From Hippopus hippopus (Eukaryota; Mollusca; Bivalvia; Cardiida; Cardiidae), in contig OX328100.1 in assembly GCA_946811185.2 (NCBI GenBank), positions 16,976,999 through 17,040,998 of the forward strand: DNA of 64,000 nucleotides, written 5' to 3'. A program made the position numbers and the translations under genes. Under the pieces are notes generated by a model that saw nothing but the letters and a program-made list of their open reading frames with translations, was not told the DNA's origin and did no database searches. Of this stretch, positions 57,601-63,851 are shown piece after piece (position 1 is the first letter of the stretch; each line of letters begins with the position of its first letter).

Positions 57601-58270
57601 TTCAATCTATCGTCTGCAAATGCCTTTAATTTGAACAGATCTAATATTTCGTCGTCTGGTGAAACTAAATTTAATGAGTAAATATTAGCATTGTCAACAT
57701 TTCGTGAAAAACATTATTTTTAGATACCTCCAACCATGTAAAAACCTATGTCGTCAAACTACTATGTACAAATAAATCTCTTTTGTTAATCTAATTGGAT
57801 TTTAAAGGGAGGATTATGGCGTCTAAGATTAAAGCGAACAAAGAAAAATGGTTAAAATATCACGCCGAGAGGGACAACTTTAATTACTTTTAGGTAAAGT
57901 TGTTACTCCTTTACATTTTTTTTCTTCAAGTTTCAAGTTTATTATGGGGAAAAAGTATATTGCAAGCATAATGTCGGTACAAAGACATATAAATCAGCCA
58001 TGCTTTTGGGAAAAGGGGATTTAATGCAAACTCTGTGACGCCAAGCAAGTAATCACAGATCCATAGAATCTATTCTGTCTTTGACTAAATCCTGAGGTAA
58101 AATGTCCTATGACAAACAGAAAGTTCACAAAAAAGCAAAGCAAAAGTAGTGACTCAGGTTAGCCTGTCCGGTCTGTGCAGGCTGACCTGGGTCGATACTT
58201 TTTGCAGATGCATCAAACCTCTTTCACAGAGCATGACTCAAATGAAATATGTCATTATCAGTCATCCGTT

Positions 58271-58304
<34 letters not shown>

Positions 58305-59384
58305 GAGGAGGCAGGCAGGCACACAGAGAGACAACTTGAGCCAACCTCTGTACATATTATATTTAGTAGTCGTCGTGCTGCTGCATGAGATGATCAAATG
58401 CGCATACAGGTGTCTCGGTAACTGCTACAAATCTGACCATTTGCACTGTCCGAGAATTAATTTCCGCTCTAAACGTATTCCGTATAGATTTACACATATG
58501 ACCGATCAGCGTCACAAACTCTACGGAAGGGGACTTTTCTAAAGATTCTATGAAACTTGCATTAAACAGGAAAGCAAGACGCATCAAGATTTTTATTCAG
58601 AAAAGGAAACAAAGCTTTCTTTTATTTCAGATTGAAGAATTATATTTTCAAATAGATGTATCCAAGAACTCCAGACCCGATAATTTGACCACGTTTTACC
58701 AGACAGACAAAATGTTAAACTCGTACATACTGAACGCAATTGCCGACCACACTGAGTGATGTAGTTCAATTAATGGAAGTTAAGGGTAGAGAGAGAGCCT
58801 TGTGGGAAAAGAAGAAAATGCTGTTCACCAGCACGTTCTCCTTTTCTCTCAATGTTTTCAACAGAATCGTTAAAAAGACGGTACAGTATGGTAATGCGTC
58901 TTTAAAGGCCCAATAGCTGCCAAATGTTTACAAGTCTGAGTATGAGATACAGGTACTTTTCATTTATAAATACATTAATTCTAGATTTAATACTCATTGT
59001 TTTGCCAGTGACTACAACCCTGAGCAACCACGTAAGACTAGAAAAATACATCGCCGTTAAATAAAATTTACCTGAAATATACACAAGGAGTACTTTACAA
59101 CTGACCACTACTGGTCCTTTAAGCATTATGTTACGAGCTAACTGTTCAGTTCTAGTCCATATATTGTAAGCTTACCTTCTTCGTCCAAACGAGGTGTACA
59201 GATGCCTACGGGAGTAACACGCATGACGTTCTTTAATCGTCACGACTGGTAACGATAAAACAAGGCCCGTCTTGGACAGATCAATTAATGGTAATCGAGA
59301 CAAGTCCGATAACTCTCGAATATTTGGTAATCTCGTTATATCCGGATCGTATTCTTGCGTCATTTCCGGTCTCATGACTTGCAT
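33284..59384 (-). CDS. Unrecognised three-exon gene, 387 residues
   Basis: Exons at 59176-59384, 35104-35287 and 33284-34054 join to a 1164-nt frame, 387 codons plus stop, with GT-AG introns and matching phases (2, then 0). The N-terminal third is compact: LSRLPLIDLSKTGLVLSLPV, RRHLYTSFGRRRNASRLALE, then FRRAMSLLSARCTSVKQDQT. The middle (about residues 150-210) is low-complexity, rich in Gln, Ser, Thr and Lys. A conserved-looking tail ends SRSVTLTDDMKPFIKYSPDV then VAKYAQQAAL. There is no signal peptide, membrane segment or coiled coil. The start ATG is the first after an in-frame TAA 27 nt upstream. I do not know the family; an extra exon inside the 24-kb intron is possible. Confidence 0.72.
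34645..34853. mobile_element. Family A MITE in intron 2, sharing TTAA with family D
   Basis: Hairpin at about 34680-34745, right arm TCGTCTGCAAACTCTTTCAA, right end TTGGTAAAAAGG. Its TTAA at 34850-34853 also starts the family D copy. Confidence 0.78.
34850..35068. mobile_element. Family D MITE (TTAA-flanked)
   Basis: Family D elements are about 210 bp: TTAA, CCCTTAGGCTGCTAA, GACCTTTTGCGGACAGTGTA, a GATCAGACTGCAC / GTGCAGTCTGATC palindrome, and TTTACTACTGGCTTGAAAG-like right part. This copy is complete with TTAA at both ends. Confidence 0.88.
35104..35287 (-). CDS. Unrecognised gene, exon 2
   Basis: After acceptor tctattttcag one base completes Arg, then NASRLALESREAMFRRAMSL and PFGIQSPKYFYVTQDKPLPM to EPLK|gtaccc. 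The phase fits exon 1 and exon 3 exactly. A family D MITE ends 35 bases beyond the donor. Confidence 0.78.
35335..35470. mobile_element. Family B MITE, partial
   Basis: Perfect palindrome AGGTCAGCCTGCGCGGACTG / CGCAGGCTGACCTGGGTCG at about 35390-35428, then TACTTTTTGCAGATGTATTA. The left third is missing. Confidence 0.82.
35650..35715. repeat. Family D core fragment
   Basis: AGCTCAAGATCTGGTTGCAG / GTAGTCTGACCCTTGATCTA, a decayed palindrome. Confidence 0.5.
35981..36052. repeat. Family D core
   Basis: AGACAGTGTAGATACAAGAT to GATCTTGATCTACACTGTCC, a full palindrome without clear element ends. Confidence 0.75.
36361..36545. mobile_element. Family D MITE
   Basis: CCTTTTGCGGACAGTAAAGA, palindrome GATCAGACTGCAC / GTGCAGTCTAATC, right end with GGGTTAA at 36539-36545. 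Left tip eroded. Confidence 0.8.
36916..37157. mobile_element. Family A MITE sharing TTAA with family D
   Basis: TTAA on both sides. An A17 run is embedded in the stem (37037-37053). The right TTAA is also the left end of the next element. Confidence 0.82.
37154..37374. mobile_element. Family D MITE
   Basis: TTAACCCTTAGGCTGCTAGG, GACCTTTTGCGGACAGTGTA, near-perfect palindrome at about 37197-37258. The right end has drifted (AACAGGACAAGGGTAAAC). Confidence 0.86.
38153..38580. repeat. Three imperfect tandem units, about 135-147 bp
   Basis: GATTCAGGAAATGTGTGAAA and ATGATGTGTCCTTTAAACAG recur at 38153, 38300 and 38435, each followed by CTTATTGACTTG-type sequence. Confidence 0.85.
39545..39765 (+). 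repeat. Tandem duplication, 110-bp unit
   Basis: CAATTACTTCACCATTTGTT starts at 39551 and again (one mismatch) at 39661. Both units end in a TTTTTGTGTGTGTG tract. Confidence 0.9.
39930..40155. mobile_element. Family A MITE, decayed, nested in the 2.45-kb element
   Basis: GATGTAGGAAAGGAAAAAAAG and ACCAATATTTTCTCCTTTTC form the stem. Right end AGTACAGAGTTAAA. Confidence 0.5.
40556..40781. mobile_element. Family A MITE, reverse orientation
   Basis: Left end CCCTTTTCCACACGATACC, right end CGGTAAAGGGTTTA. The stem is mutated. Confidence 0.72.
40985..42560 (+). repeat. 36-bp minisatellite, about 40 units
   Basis: The consensus runs GATCGTTCTATGATTGACGG then TTATAAATCTGGAAAA. Units at the edges are more diverged. 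The centre (about 41400-41990) has an 8-unit, 288-bp higher-order duplication. The frame KDRSMIDSYKSG stays open because 36 is divisible by three, but is broken near 41300, 42064 and 42140. Confidence 0.95.
42608..42720. repeat. GA-rich microsatellite
   Basis: (GA)n interspersed with ACAGACAG and GAGACAGAGACAG motifs, adjacent to the minisatellite. Confidence 0.95.
43232..43462. mobile_element. Family D MITE, reverse orientation
   Basis: TTAACCCTTAACCTGCTAAA to GCTTAGCAGCCGAAGGGTTAA. Palindrome GATCAGACTGCACGTTGTGC at about 43377-43407. A G9 tract lies at 43338-43347. Confidence 0.88.
43498..43745. mobile_element. Family A MITE, reverse orientation
   Basis: Left end CCTTTTACTAAACAAACCCC, hairpin clear, right end TCTGGTAAAGAGTTCAA. 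Confidence 0.78.
43990..44190. mobile_element. Family A MITE, left end missing
   Basis: CCTGTCCAAATTGAAAGCAT, near-perfect hairpin at about 44066-44134, right end GTTTGGCAAATTTTTAA. Confidence 0.78.
44385..44600. mobile_element. Family B MITE
   Basis: Left end GTCATGCTCTGTAGAAAGGG. Palindrome with a longer loop: CAGGTCAGCCTGCGCGCCGT and GCGCAGGCTGGCCTGGGCC. Confidence 0.82.
44605..44830. mobile_element. Two family D-type cores side by side
   Basis: GATCAGAGTGCACGTTTTGTGC-type palindrome at about 44630-44672 and a second at about 44757-44802 (GGTCAAACTGCATATTTTGT). Terminal parts are unclear. Confidence 0.55.
45471..45600 (-). repeat. SINE body fragment
   Basis: AACAGTGGTCAATGCAGAGA and ATGAATTCTGTCGCAATGAC then AAATTTGCCGAGTCAT match the body of the SINE at 55490-55797. 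Confidence 0.6.
45663..45918. mobile_element. Family B MITE
   Basis: GAGCCATGTTGTGGTAAAAG, CAAGCAAGCCATCACATAAT, decayed palindrome CCAGGTTAGCTTGCGCAGAC. Confidence 0.82.
46391..46535. repeat. Near-perfect 67-bp-arm hairpin
   Basis: Arms 46391-46457 and 46469-46535 are reverse complements with few mismatches, around an 11-base loop GCCTCTTCGGA. Arm motifs are GTTGTACGGTCATGTGGCAG and GAATCATGTCGCCCCGA. No other copy is seen in the window. Confidence 0.93.
46666..46689. promoter_or_regulatory. Paired CRE-like palindromes
   Basis: TGACGTCA at 46666-46673 and 46682-46689, spaced 16 bases, inside a duplicated CTGACGTCACTG. The consensus fits CREB/ATF sites. They lie about 100 bases upstream of a candidate ATG exon. 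Confidence 0.45.
46786..46806 (+). other. Candidate short first coding exon
   Basis: ATGGATTTAAACAACTTCAAG followed by a perfect donor gtaagt. Seven codons only (MDLNNFK), so support is weak: it depends on the nearby CRE pair. No following plus-strand exon was recognised. Confidence 0.15.
47524..47754. mobile_element. Family A MITE, reverse orientation
   Basis: TTAA on both sides, ends TCCTTTACCAAACGATCC and TTTGATAAAGGG. The core is diverged. Confidence 0.78.
48115..48345. mobile_element. Family A MITE, decayed ends
   Basis: ACCGACCAAACAATCCGGAG, core GCAGGAAATGCTTGTAACCA, right arm TTCGACCAGTCCAAAGTTTT. Confidence 0.68.
48350..48415 (+). repeat. tRNA-like SINE head remnant
   Basis: CCCGGTAGCTAAGTCGGTAA and GGGATCATTGATTCGATTTA resemble A- and B-boxes of the SINE head at 55790. 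No body follows. Confidence 0.4.
49069..49865. mobile_element. Element bounded by inverted arrays of a 14-bp motif
   Basis: CGGGCTTGTTCGTC is repeated about six times at 49075-49195. Its reverse complement GACGAACAAGCCC recurs about five times at 49755-49856. The 550 bp between has no gene. Inverted subterminal arrays are typical of transposase-binding clusters. Confidence 0.7.
50284..50374. repeat. Short hairpin, AT-rich
   Basis: GACAACATTTCGAT, A-run, ATCCGAATATCTG pairs with CAGATATTCGGAT, T-run, ATCGAAATGTC around a TATATAAT-type loop. Confidence 0.85.
51625..51690 (-). repeat. SINE tail fragment
   Basis: On the minus strand it reads ATGACCTAAGCTGTTAAGCG then GCGTTAAACTC, the tail type of the SINE at 24163. 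Confidence 0.55.
52608..52770. mobile_element. Family B MITE, partial
   Basis: ATCGACCAGGTCAGCCTGCG / CGCTGGCTGAACCGGGTCG palindrome and CAAAGGACCATTCTACCTTA. Confidence 0.72.
52925..52995. repeat. Family D core
   Basis: AAAGATCGGAATGCACGCAC / GTGCAGTCTGAACTTGATCT then ACACATGCCGCAAAGAC. Confidence 0.6.
53670..53898. mobile_element. Family A MITE, near-perfect copy
   Basis: TTAA on both sides, perfect stem at about 53725-53792, almost identical to the copy at 9091-9319, so among the younger insertions. Confidence 0.92.
53948..54135. mobile_element. Family F MITE
   Basis: Ends GTCTGTATTCACCAACCATT and ATGAATGGTTGATGAGTATC. Central hairpin ACAACTTCTGATTGGCTAAA / GGTTTAGCCAATCAGAAGTT. Related pieces lie at 9650-9800, 56250-56840 and 60340-60480. 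Confidence 0.78.
54240..54480. mobile_element. Family D MITE, two cores
   Basis: A fragment GTAACATGCAGTCTGATCTT is followed by a full core at about 54375-54425 (CAGACTGCACGTAACGTGCA) and GATAAGGAGATATCC. Confidence 0.72.
54480..54578. repeat. Family A right-arm fragment
   Basis: TTTGAGCCACATTTGAACTG, TTTTCAATTTGGATAAGTCT and AAATTTTGTCGTCTTGAGAA. Confidence 0.65.
54889..55130. mobile_element. Family A MITE
   Basis: TTAA on both sides, ends ACCCTCTACCAAATAATCCC and GAGGTAAAATAG. Stem partly lost on the right side. Confidence 0.75.
55270..55385. mobile_element. Family D MITE core
   Basis: GCGGACAGTGTAGATTCAAG, GATCAGACTGCACGTTCTGT, GATCTACACTGTCCGC: a full palindrome over about 70 bases. 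Confidence 0.82.
55490..55797 (-). mobile_element. tRNA-derived SINE, full length
   Basis: The minus-strand head has A-box GGTAGCTCAGTCGGTAGCGT and B-box GTGGGTTCGATCC. The body ends with GCGGCGATATAACGG-type and AAACGGCGTTAAACACC sequence. The head still matches RNA polymerase III box consensus well. A G9 tract lies at 55666-55674. Confidence 0.82.
55875..56140. mobile_element. Family B MITE
   Basis: GCCATGCTGTGGCAAAAGGG, CAATCAAGTCATTACATAAT, palindrome around ACCCTGCGCGGCCTGCGCAG, right end CACAGAGCAAGGCTC. Confidence 0.84.
56250..56840. mobile_element. Family F MITE split by a foldback element
   Basis: AATTCTGTTTGGCTAAACCC and CAGCCAATCAGAAGTTGTGT match the family F hairpin at 54020. 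The right end resumes after 56788 as AATGGTTGTTGATTGGTGAA. Confidence 0.65.
56398..56788. mobile_element. Foldback MITE with TTTCACGAAAAAACTTAAGT ends
   Basis: The left end GGGCCCGATTTCACGAAAAA and right end TTTTTTCGTGAAACCGGTCC are inverted repeats. Most of the element pairs with itself (AGACTTAAGTCCCTTAAAAA near the centre). Inserted in family F. Confidence 0.82.
57450..57672. mobile_element. Family A MITE, reverse orientation
   Basis: CCTTTACCAAAAGAATTTT, perfect stem at about 57498-57562, TCGTCTGCAAATGCCTTTAA, end CGTCTGGTGAAACTAAA. Confidence 0.82.
57993..58240. mobile_element. Family B MITE
   Basis: GCCATGCTTTTGGGAAAAGG, decayed palindrome CAGGTTAGCCTGTCCGGTCT, right end TTTCACAGAGCATGACTCAA. 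Confidence 0.84.
58272..58312 (+). repeat. (GA)n microsatellite
   Basis: About 15 GA units followed by GTGAGAGGAGGCAGGCAGGC. Confidence 0.95.
58790..58900. repeat. Family A core fragment
   Basis: CCTTGTGGGAAAAGAAGAAA and CGTTCTCCTTTTCTCTCAAT; right end CAGTATGGTAATGCGT. Confidence 0.65.
59176..59384 (-). CDS. Unrecognised gene, exon 1
   Basis: Starts MQVMRPEMTQEYDPDITRLP and ends YTSFGRR plus a split codon AG|gtaagc, a strong donor. An in-frame stop at 59412-59414 fixes the ATG. 5' UTR and promoter were not resolved. Confidence 0.75.
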
Positions 59385-59875
59385 AACATTTAACTTCTTG
59401 TCTAATGTTACTTACGGTTCTTTCAACGTCGTCTTTTACACTATCCACAAATTTGTTCTCACGATATTTATTTATTTATTTATTTTTGAAGACCTAGATC
59501 ATCGTTAAGTAAATGTTTTTAGTTTTTAACTTGTAAATTGTTGATTTTTTTATCAGATCTGAGTAAAGAAAAAAGGTTTTCGATCAATTTAATACTATGA
59601 TTCCGTTTACGTAATAGAAATTTACGCATTTTGTGAAAAATTGGTCAAGAATGAATGATAGCCTTCCATCACGCAATGCCTAATCAATTTACCATCATTA
59701 TCAGTATTACAGAGCCCATTTCCACATATGCACGTTATAAACCCACTATTAACACCTACTGAAATAATTGGCACACACATGCTACCGAAAAGAACTAAAA
59801 TCATTTTGAATGATATCTATTGCATCATAGGAGGAAGGGGGGAAAAGAGCAATTGCTAGTAAAAAGGACTCGTAT

Positions 59876-60087
59876 CAACCCTTATCCTGCTAAGTACGTG
59901 AAATGAAACTTTCAAACCTTTAGTAAAAACCCGAATGATGCCACTTCAACCATGTTTTCTGGAGAAAAATATCTTCTTATCGGACAGTGTAGATCCAAGA
60001 TCAGACTGCACGTTCTGTGCAGTCTGATCTTGGATCTACACTGTCCGCAAAAGGTCAGTGAGTCGTGCTTAGCAGCCTGGGGGTTAA
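59876..60087. mobile_element. Family D MITE, reverse orientation
   Basis: CAACCCTTATCCTGCTAAGT to CTTAGCAGCCTGGGGGTTAA. Perfect palindrome at about 59980-60048 with GATCAGACTGCACGTTCTGT. Confidence 0.88.
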
Positions 60088-60339
60088 CTGTTTACGAGTG
60101 AAGGTTAATATAATTAACATAATTTTATCTACTAAACGTCAGACTTTGCAAACACCTGCCAAAATTTTCTGTTGAATTGAAACAAATTGTATGTTTTGTA
60201 TTTAATCAAACGTGATTTAGGAAAATAAATCCTTTACAGCCAGGCTTTAGCTTGATATCGTTACGCCTAGTCAACCGGAATGGCAAGACGCATCACCACT
60301 ATTTGAATGACACAACGAAAAGTAGCTCATAGGCCATTC

Positions 60340-60480
60340 GAGGAATAAAGAAATTTTGAACTTAACTTTGTAATCAAGAGAAACATAATTGTTTCAATCC
60401 TAAATCATAAGACTAAGCATCTGATTGGCCAAGACATTTTTGTCTCTGCCAATCGGATGGTAATTATTAGAATTCAGAAT
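60340..60480. repeat. Family F-like remnant
   Basis: GCATCTGATTGGCCAAGACA / GTCTCTGCCAATCGGATGGT forms the CCAAT-type hairpin of family F. Confidence 0.5.
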
Positions 60481-60569
60481 GGCGGGTGAGTATAGCTCTA
60501 TAGATAAAATCTATTTGGAATTCGGTAGCTTCTTCATAGATCTAAATGACAATATGTTTTTGTTCCGAA

Positions 60570-60870
60570 AAGAAACATAGCTTTGCGTGAAAAGGCCTGA
60601 TCCCGAGGGAGAAAAAGCCTGGCTTCGAAGAAAAACGGCCTCGATTGAAATGGAAAAACGTGTGATTTCTGGGAAAAGTGGTGAATTCCAGAAAAATAGG
60701 ATGGCTTCTAGGAAAAATAACCTGGCTTGAACAAAAAAACTTATGGGAAAAGTCTGACTTTCAGAAAAAATGTCTGGCTTACAGGAAGTATAGCCTGCCT
60801 TTCTTGGAGGAAAAACAACGCCCGACTTGAGGAAAAAGCCTACCTAACATGGCTTCTATAAAAAAGAGCC
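60570..60870 (+). repeat. Degenerate short tandem repeat, GAAAAAnCCTGGCTT
   Basis: GAAAAAGCCTGGCTTCGAAG-like units recur about twelve times at roughly 20-25-base spacing (AAAAATAACCTGGCTTGAA, AAAAATGTCTGGCTTACAGG, GAGGAAAAAGCCTACC). Confidence 0.7.
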
Positions 60871-61539
60871 TGTTTGTTTTTTTTAACCGCTTGAATTTCC
60901 GTGACACAGCCTATTATTCTGGGTAAAAGAAGCCTGGTTCCAGAGATAGGGAAAAAAACTCTACTCTCACTCAATTTAGATTTCTTACGGCTTTTTTTTA
61001 TTTTTTGTAAATTTACAGTTTGGAAAAAAAAAAAAAAATTGAACAAACTGAAAACATTTGATACCATGCTAAGAAGATGTCCTATTCAATATTAAGCATA
61101 ATTTATCCTAAAAAATCGATTATTTTGTATTTCTCTATCCTAATCATCACGCGATTCTGATAAGCCTTTTCTCAATTTTTTATTCCCAATTTAAGAACTA
61201 AATAGATTATCCTTCCTAGTTCTGAGAGGAAAATAATTGCAAAAAAGTCGTCAAGAAACGATAAAGCGATAACCATTATCACAACACAAAAAAGGCACTT
61301 CTTTTCTCTCGATTTTATATAGATCCAACAGCGCAATAGAAGTCAATCAATGGAGTGAAATTGGCAGTTACATTGAAGACAAATATGGGCCTATACAACA
61401 GTTCACCTTAGTTATTAAAAAAAAAAGTTGTAAACCCTTGTAGCGCAAGACAAAAGAAAATGTCAGTATTAGTCCTGTAAGGTAATAAATGTATTAGTAC
61501 TGCAATAAGACTTTATTTTTGTCAGATCTTGCTTACAAT

Positions 61540-61640
61540 AGCGGACAGTGTGGATCAAGATCAGACTGCACGTTGTGCAGTCTGATCTTGATCCACGCTG
61601 TCCGCAAAGCAACAATACTTGAGGTTGACAAGCTAAGGAT
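61540..61640. mobile_element. Family D core
   Basis: Almost perfect palindrome at about 61550-61606: GCGGACAGTGTGGATCAAGA to GATCCACGCTGTCCGC around CACGTTGTG. A matched A-to-G/T-to-C change in both arms keeps the pairing. Confidence 0.85.
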
Positions 61641-61904
61641 AAACATTTGTCGCTGTATTATATATTAATTGAACGGTGATAGATTAAAAGCGGCCCGACT
61701 TGGTAGACAACCATGTCCTCGTAATGGTTAATATATCGGTTATTTCATTATCGAGCAAATACGACCTTTTTCACGGCCCAGGTAAAACGCTGCTTTTGTA
61801 TAACATTGTAGAACAAGGAGAAATGTCAGTTTTCAGAGTATTTTTAATTTAAAACTTTTTACAAATCGTCATGGTAATATATGTATATATTTAATATGTT
61901 TGAT

Positions 61905-62165
61905 TTTATGGTGTTTAACGCCGTTTGCAACATCATTTCATTTATTTCGCGGAGGCAGTGCACCTATTTATGCCTTCATGGAGATTTCTTTTACCAGATA
62001 TTCTCACAATGTTCTTTCCAAGCCACTGGCTGCTTTCCATCACAACCATCCGCGAAACAATGATCAGCGGTGAGAGAGGAATGAATCCTATTGCAATGAC
62101 TATTATCAATCCTTGGAAAGAAATTTGCCGAGCTATGGATTCGAATTAGCGACCTCCTGTTCTCA
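61905..62165 (-). mobile_element. tRNA-derived SINE, second full-body copy
   Basis: Colinear with 55490-55797 (GCAACATCATTTCATTTATT, CAAGCCACTGGCTGCTTTCC, GGAATGAATCCTATTGCAAT). The tRNA head beyond the B-box is lost. Confidence 0.75.
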
Positions 62166-62497
62166 AGTTCGCCATTTCTGCTTTGAATGGTACTGTATAG
62201 ATACAGCACAAAGTACGTAGTTTTCAAAACGTTGTGCGGGAAAAAGGGCGATAGCTCGTAACAAACATTTTGGTCTATATACTAGTAGATGATTCCGTAT
62301 TTTCCATGCAAAAAAAAACCCTTTCCTCAAATGTTTTTCCGTTGTTTAAGTTGTTCTGGCATTTAGGTCTGTTAAGATTTCAAGTACATCTATCGGTCAG
62401 GAAGAATAGAAAGCCCTAAGTGTATTGAACCAGGCAGAGCTGAATCGTCTCAGTTACATAATATAAAGCTGGTGAAAATACTTTGGAGTCCAGAATG

Positions 62498-62572
62498 GAA
62501 ACATGCAAACAACAACAACAATAACAACAACAACGACAACAACAACAACGACAACAACAACAATAACGACGC
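62498..62572 (+). repeat. (CAA)n / (CGA)n imperfect trinucleotide repeat
   Basis: About 24 units of AAC with GAC and AAT variants. Confidence 0.95.
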
Positions 62573-63017
62573 CTTCTGGGACCATCGAATACTGCCCGGC
62601 AAGGTTAAGAAATGACCTTAAGCTTGTTTAACCTTTTTATCGTCTATTCTAGTGAAACTTCGGCTTTTGCGGGCGGAGTAGATCAAGATCGGACTATTCA
62701 GAACCTGCGTCCATCGCGTCCGCGTGTTTATTCAAGCCTACAAGATGATTAATCTGGTTTTCATTCGACTGTGTTTTCAACCGTCGAAAGTGGTCGAGTT
62801 TATACATTTGGCATTGATTGATTTGAATTCTCGTGAACCTAGGAATGGCCTCCCACCTGCTAAATGAGTTTTTAAGCTTTTAATCTTAAATGTTTAAGTG
62901 CGGATGAATGTGTCGGCCACTTCGAGAAGTCTGGTCCTAAGAGGTCAACGAAATGTTAAACTTTTGGCACCTACTTCTCCTTCCACGTCTTGGCTGCTTT
63001 TTAATAATTGAGCTATG

Positions 63018-63272
63018 ATCCGCGAAAAGGAGGTTAAATACATCTGCAAAAAGTATCGACCCAGGTCAGTCTGCGCAGTCCGCGCAGGCTGACCTGGGTC
63101 AACACTTTTTGTTTTTGGTCATTTTTCTGCTTGTCAAAGGACCAGTATATCTCATGATTCAGTTGGTTGTTAGACAAAATGGATTTTATAGATCATAATT
63201 AAGTGATAACTAGTACAGTATAACCTATCACGGAGATGCACATTAAACCCCTTTTTGCCACAGCACGTCTAA
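63018..63272. mobile_element. Family B MITE, well preserved
   Basis: Palindrome CGACCCAGGTCAGTCTGCGC / GCGCAGGCTGACCTGGGTCA at about 63058-63101. Right end AAACCCCTTTTTGCCACAGC. Confidence 0.88.
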
Positions 63273-63339
63273 TATGTATATTGCTCATGTGTTTATGAGT
63301 TAAATTTCGTGAACATCTCGTGAAATCTCGTTAAATCTC

Positions 63340-63408
63340 GTGAACATCATCGGTAATATTTTCACTCGTGGCTGCGCCACTCGTGAAAATATTACCGATG
63401 ATGTTCAC
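63340..63408. repeat. Perfect 33-bp-arm hairpin
   Basis: GTGAACATCATCGGTAATAT and onward to GTGGC pairs with GCCAC to ATATTACCGATGATGTTCAC around a 3-base loop. A short ATCTCGTGAA tandem repeat precedes it. Confidence 0.95.
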
Positions 63409-63657
63409 TCGATGAAATAAATTTCGATTTTTCGCCGTGAAAAACAAATATCCTCTATTTCTTTCCTTAGAGTACAAAGGAGTCTTTTTTGAGGTAGGAG
63501 AGAGGTCTTATATTAAAGCTTATTACAATTTTCATAGCACTTAGACTAGACTGTCATTATATTTTTCGGATACAGCAATAAACCATTCAAAAAACGGTTG
63601 ACAAAGTGTGTACAAAAATATACAGATAACTATATGTGAAGATAGACAGAAACAGAG

Positions 63658-63661
63658 AGAG

Positions 63662-63702
<41 letters not shown>
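63658..63702 (+). repeat. (AG)n microsatellite
   Basis: Uninterrupted GA run of about 20 units after GAGAGAAAGAAAG. Confidence 0.97.
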
Positions 63703-63706
<4 letters not shown>

Positions 63707-63851
63707 ATCTTACAGTCTAAAAGATGCTCAGATATCCCAGCGAAAATGCTTCTAGCCGGGTCGTATTTAAAAAAATATTCTGACGCATAATATGAATCCA
63801 CTGAAATCTAAAACGCTCACGTGATACGTATGACAAGCTGACCCATAGATA

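Larger units (their letters stand above)
35288..59175 (-). other. 24-kb first intron of the unrecognised gene
   Basis: Filled with families A, B and D MITEs, a 2.45-kb inverted-repeat element, a 36-bp minisatellite, inverted 14-bp arrays, SINEs and hairpins. Parts such as 45000-45400, 46810-47520, 47760-48100 and 50400-51600 show no gene or repeat I can name. Confidence 0.6.

Noticed and set aside
57815..57893. Small frame MASKIKANKEKWLKYHAERD ending before a donor-like gtaaag
   Set aside because: Only 25 codons, with the stop immediately before the donor; nothing else supports an exon.
58249..58759. Two plus-strand frames after the GA microsatellite
   Set aside because: The first begins in the microsatellite; neither has splice signals or familiar motifs.
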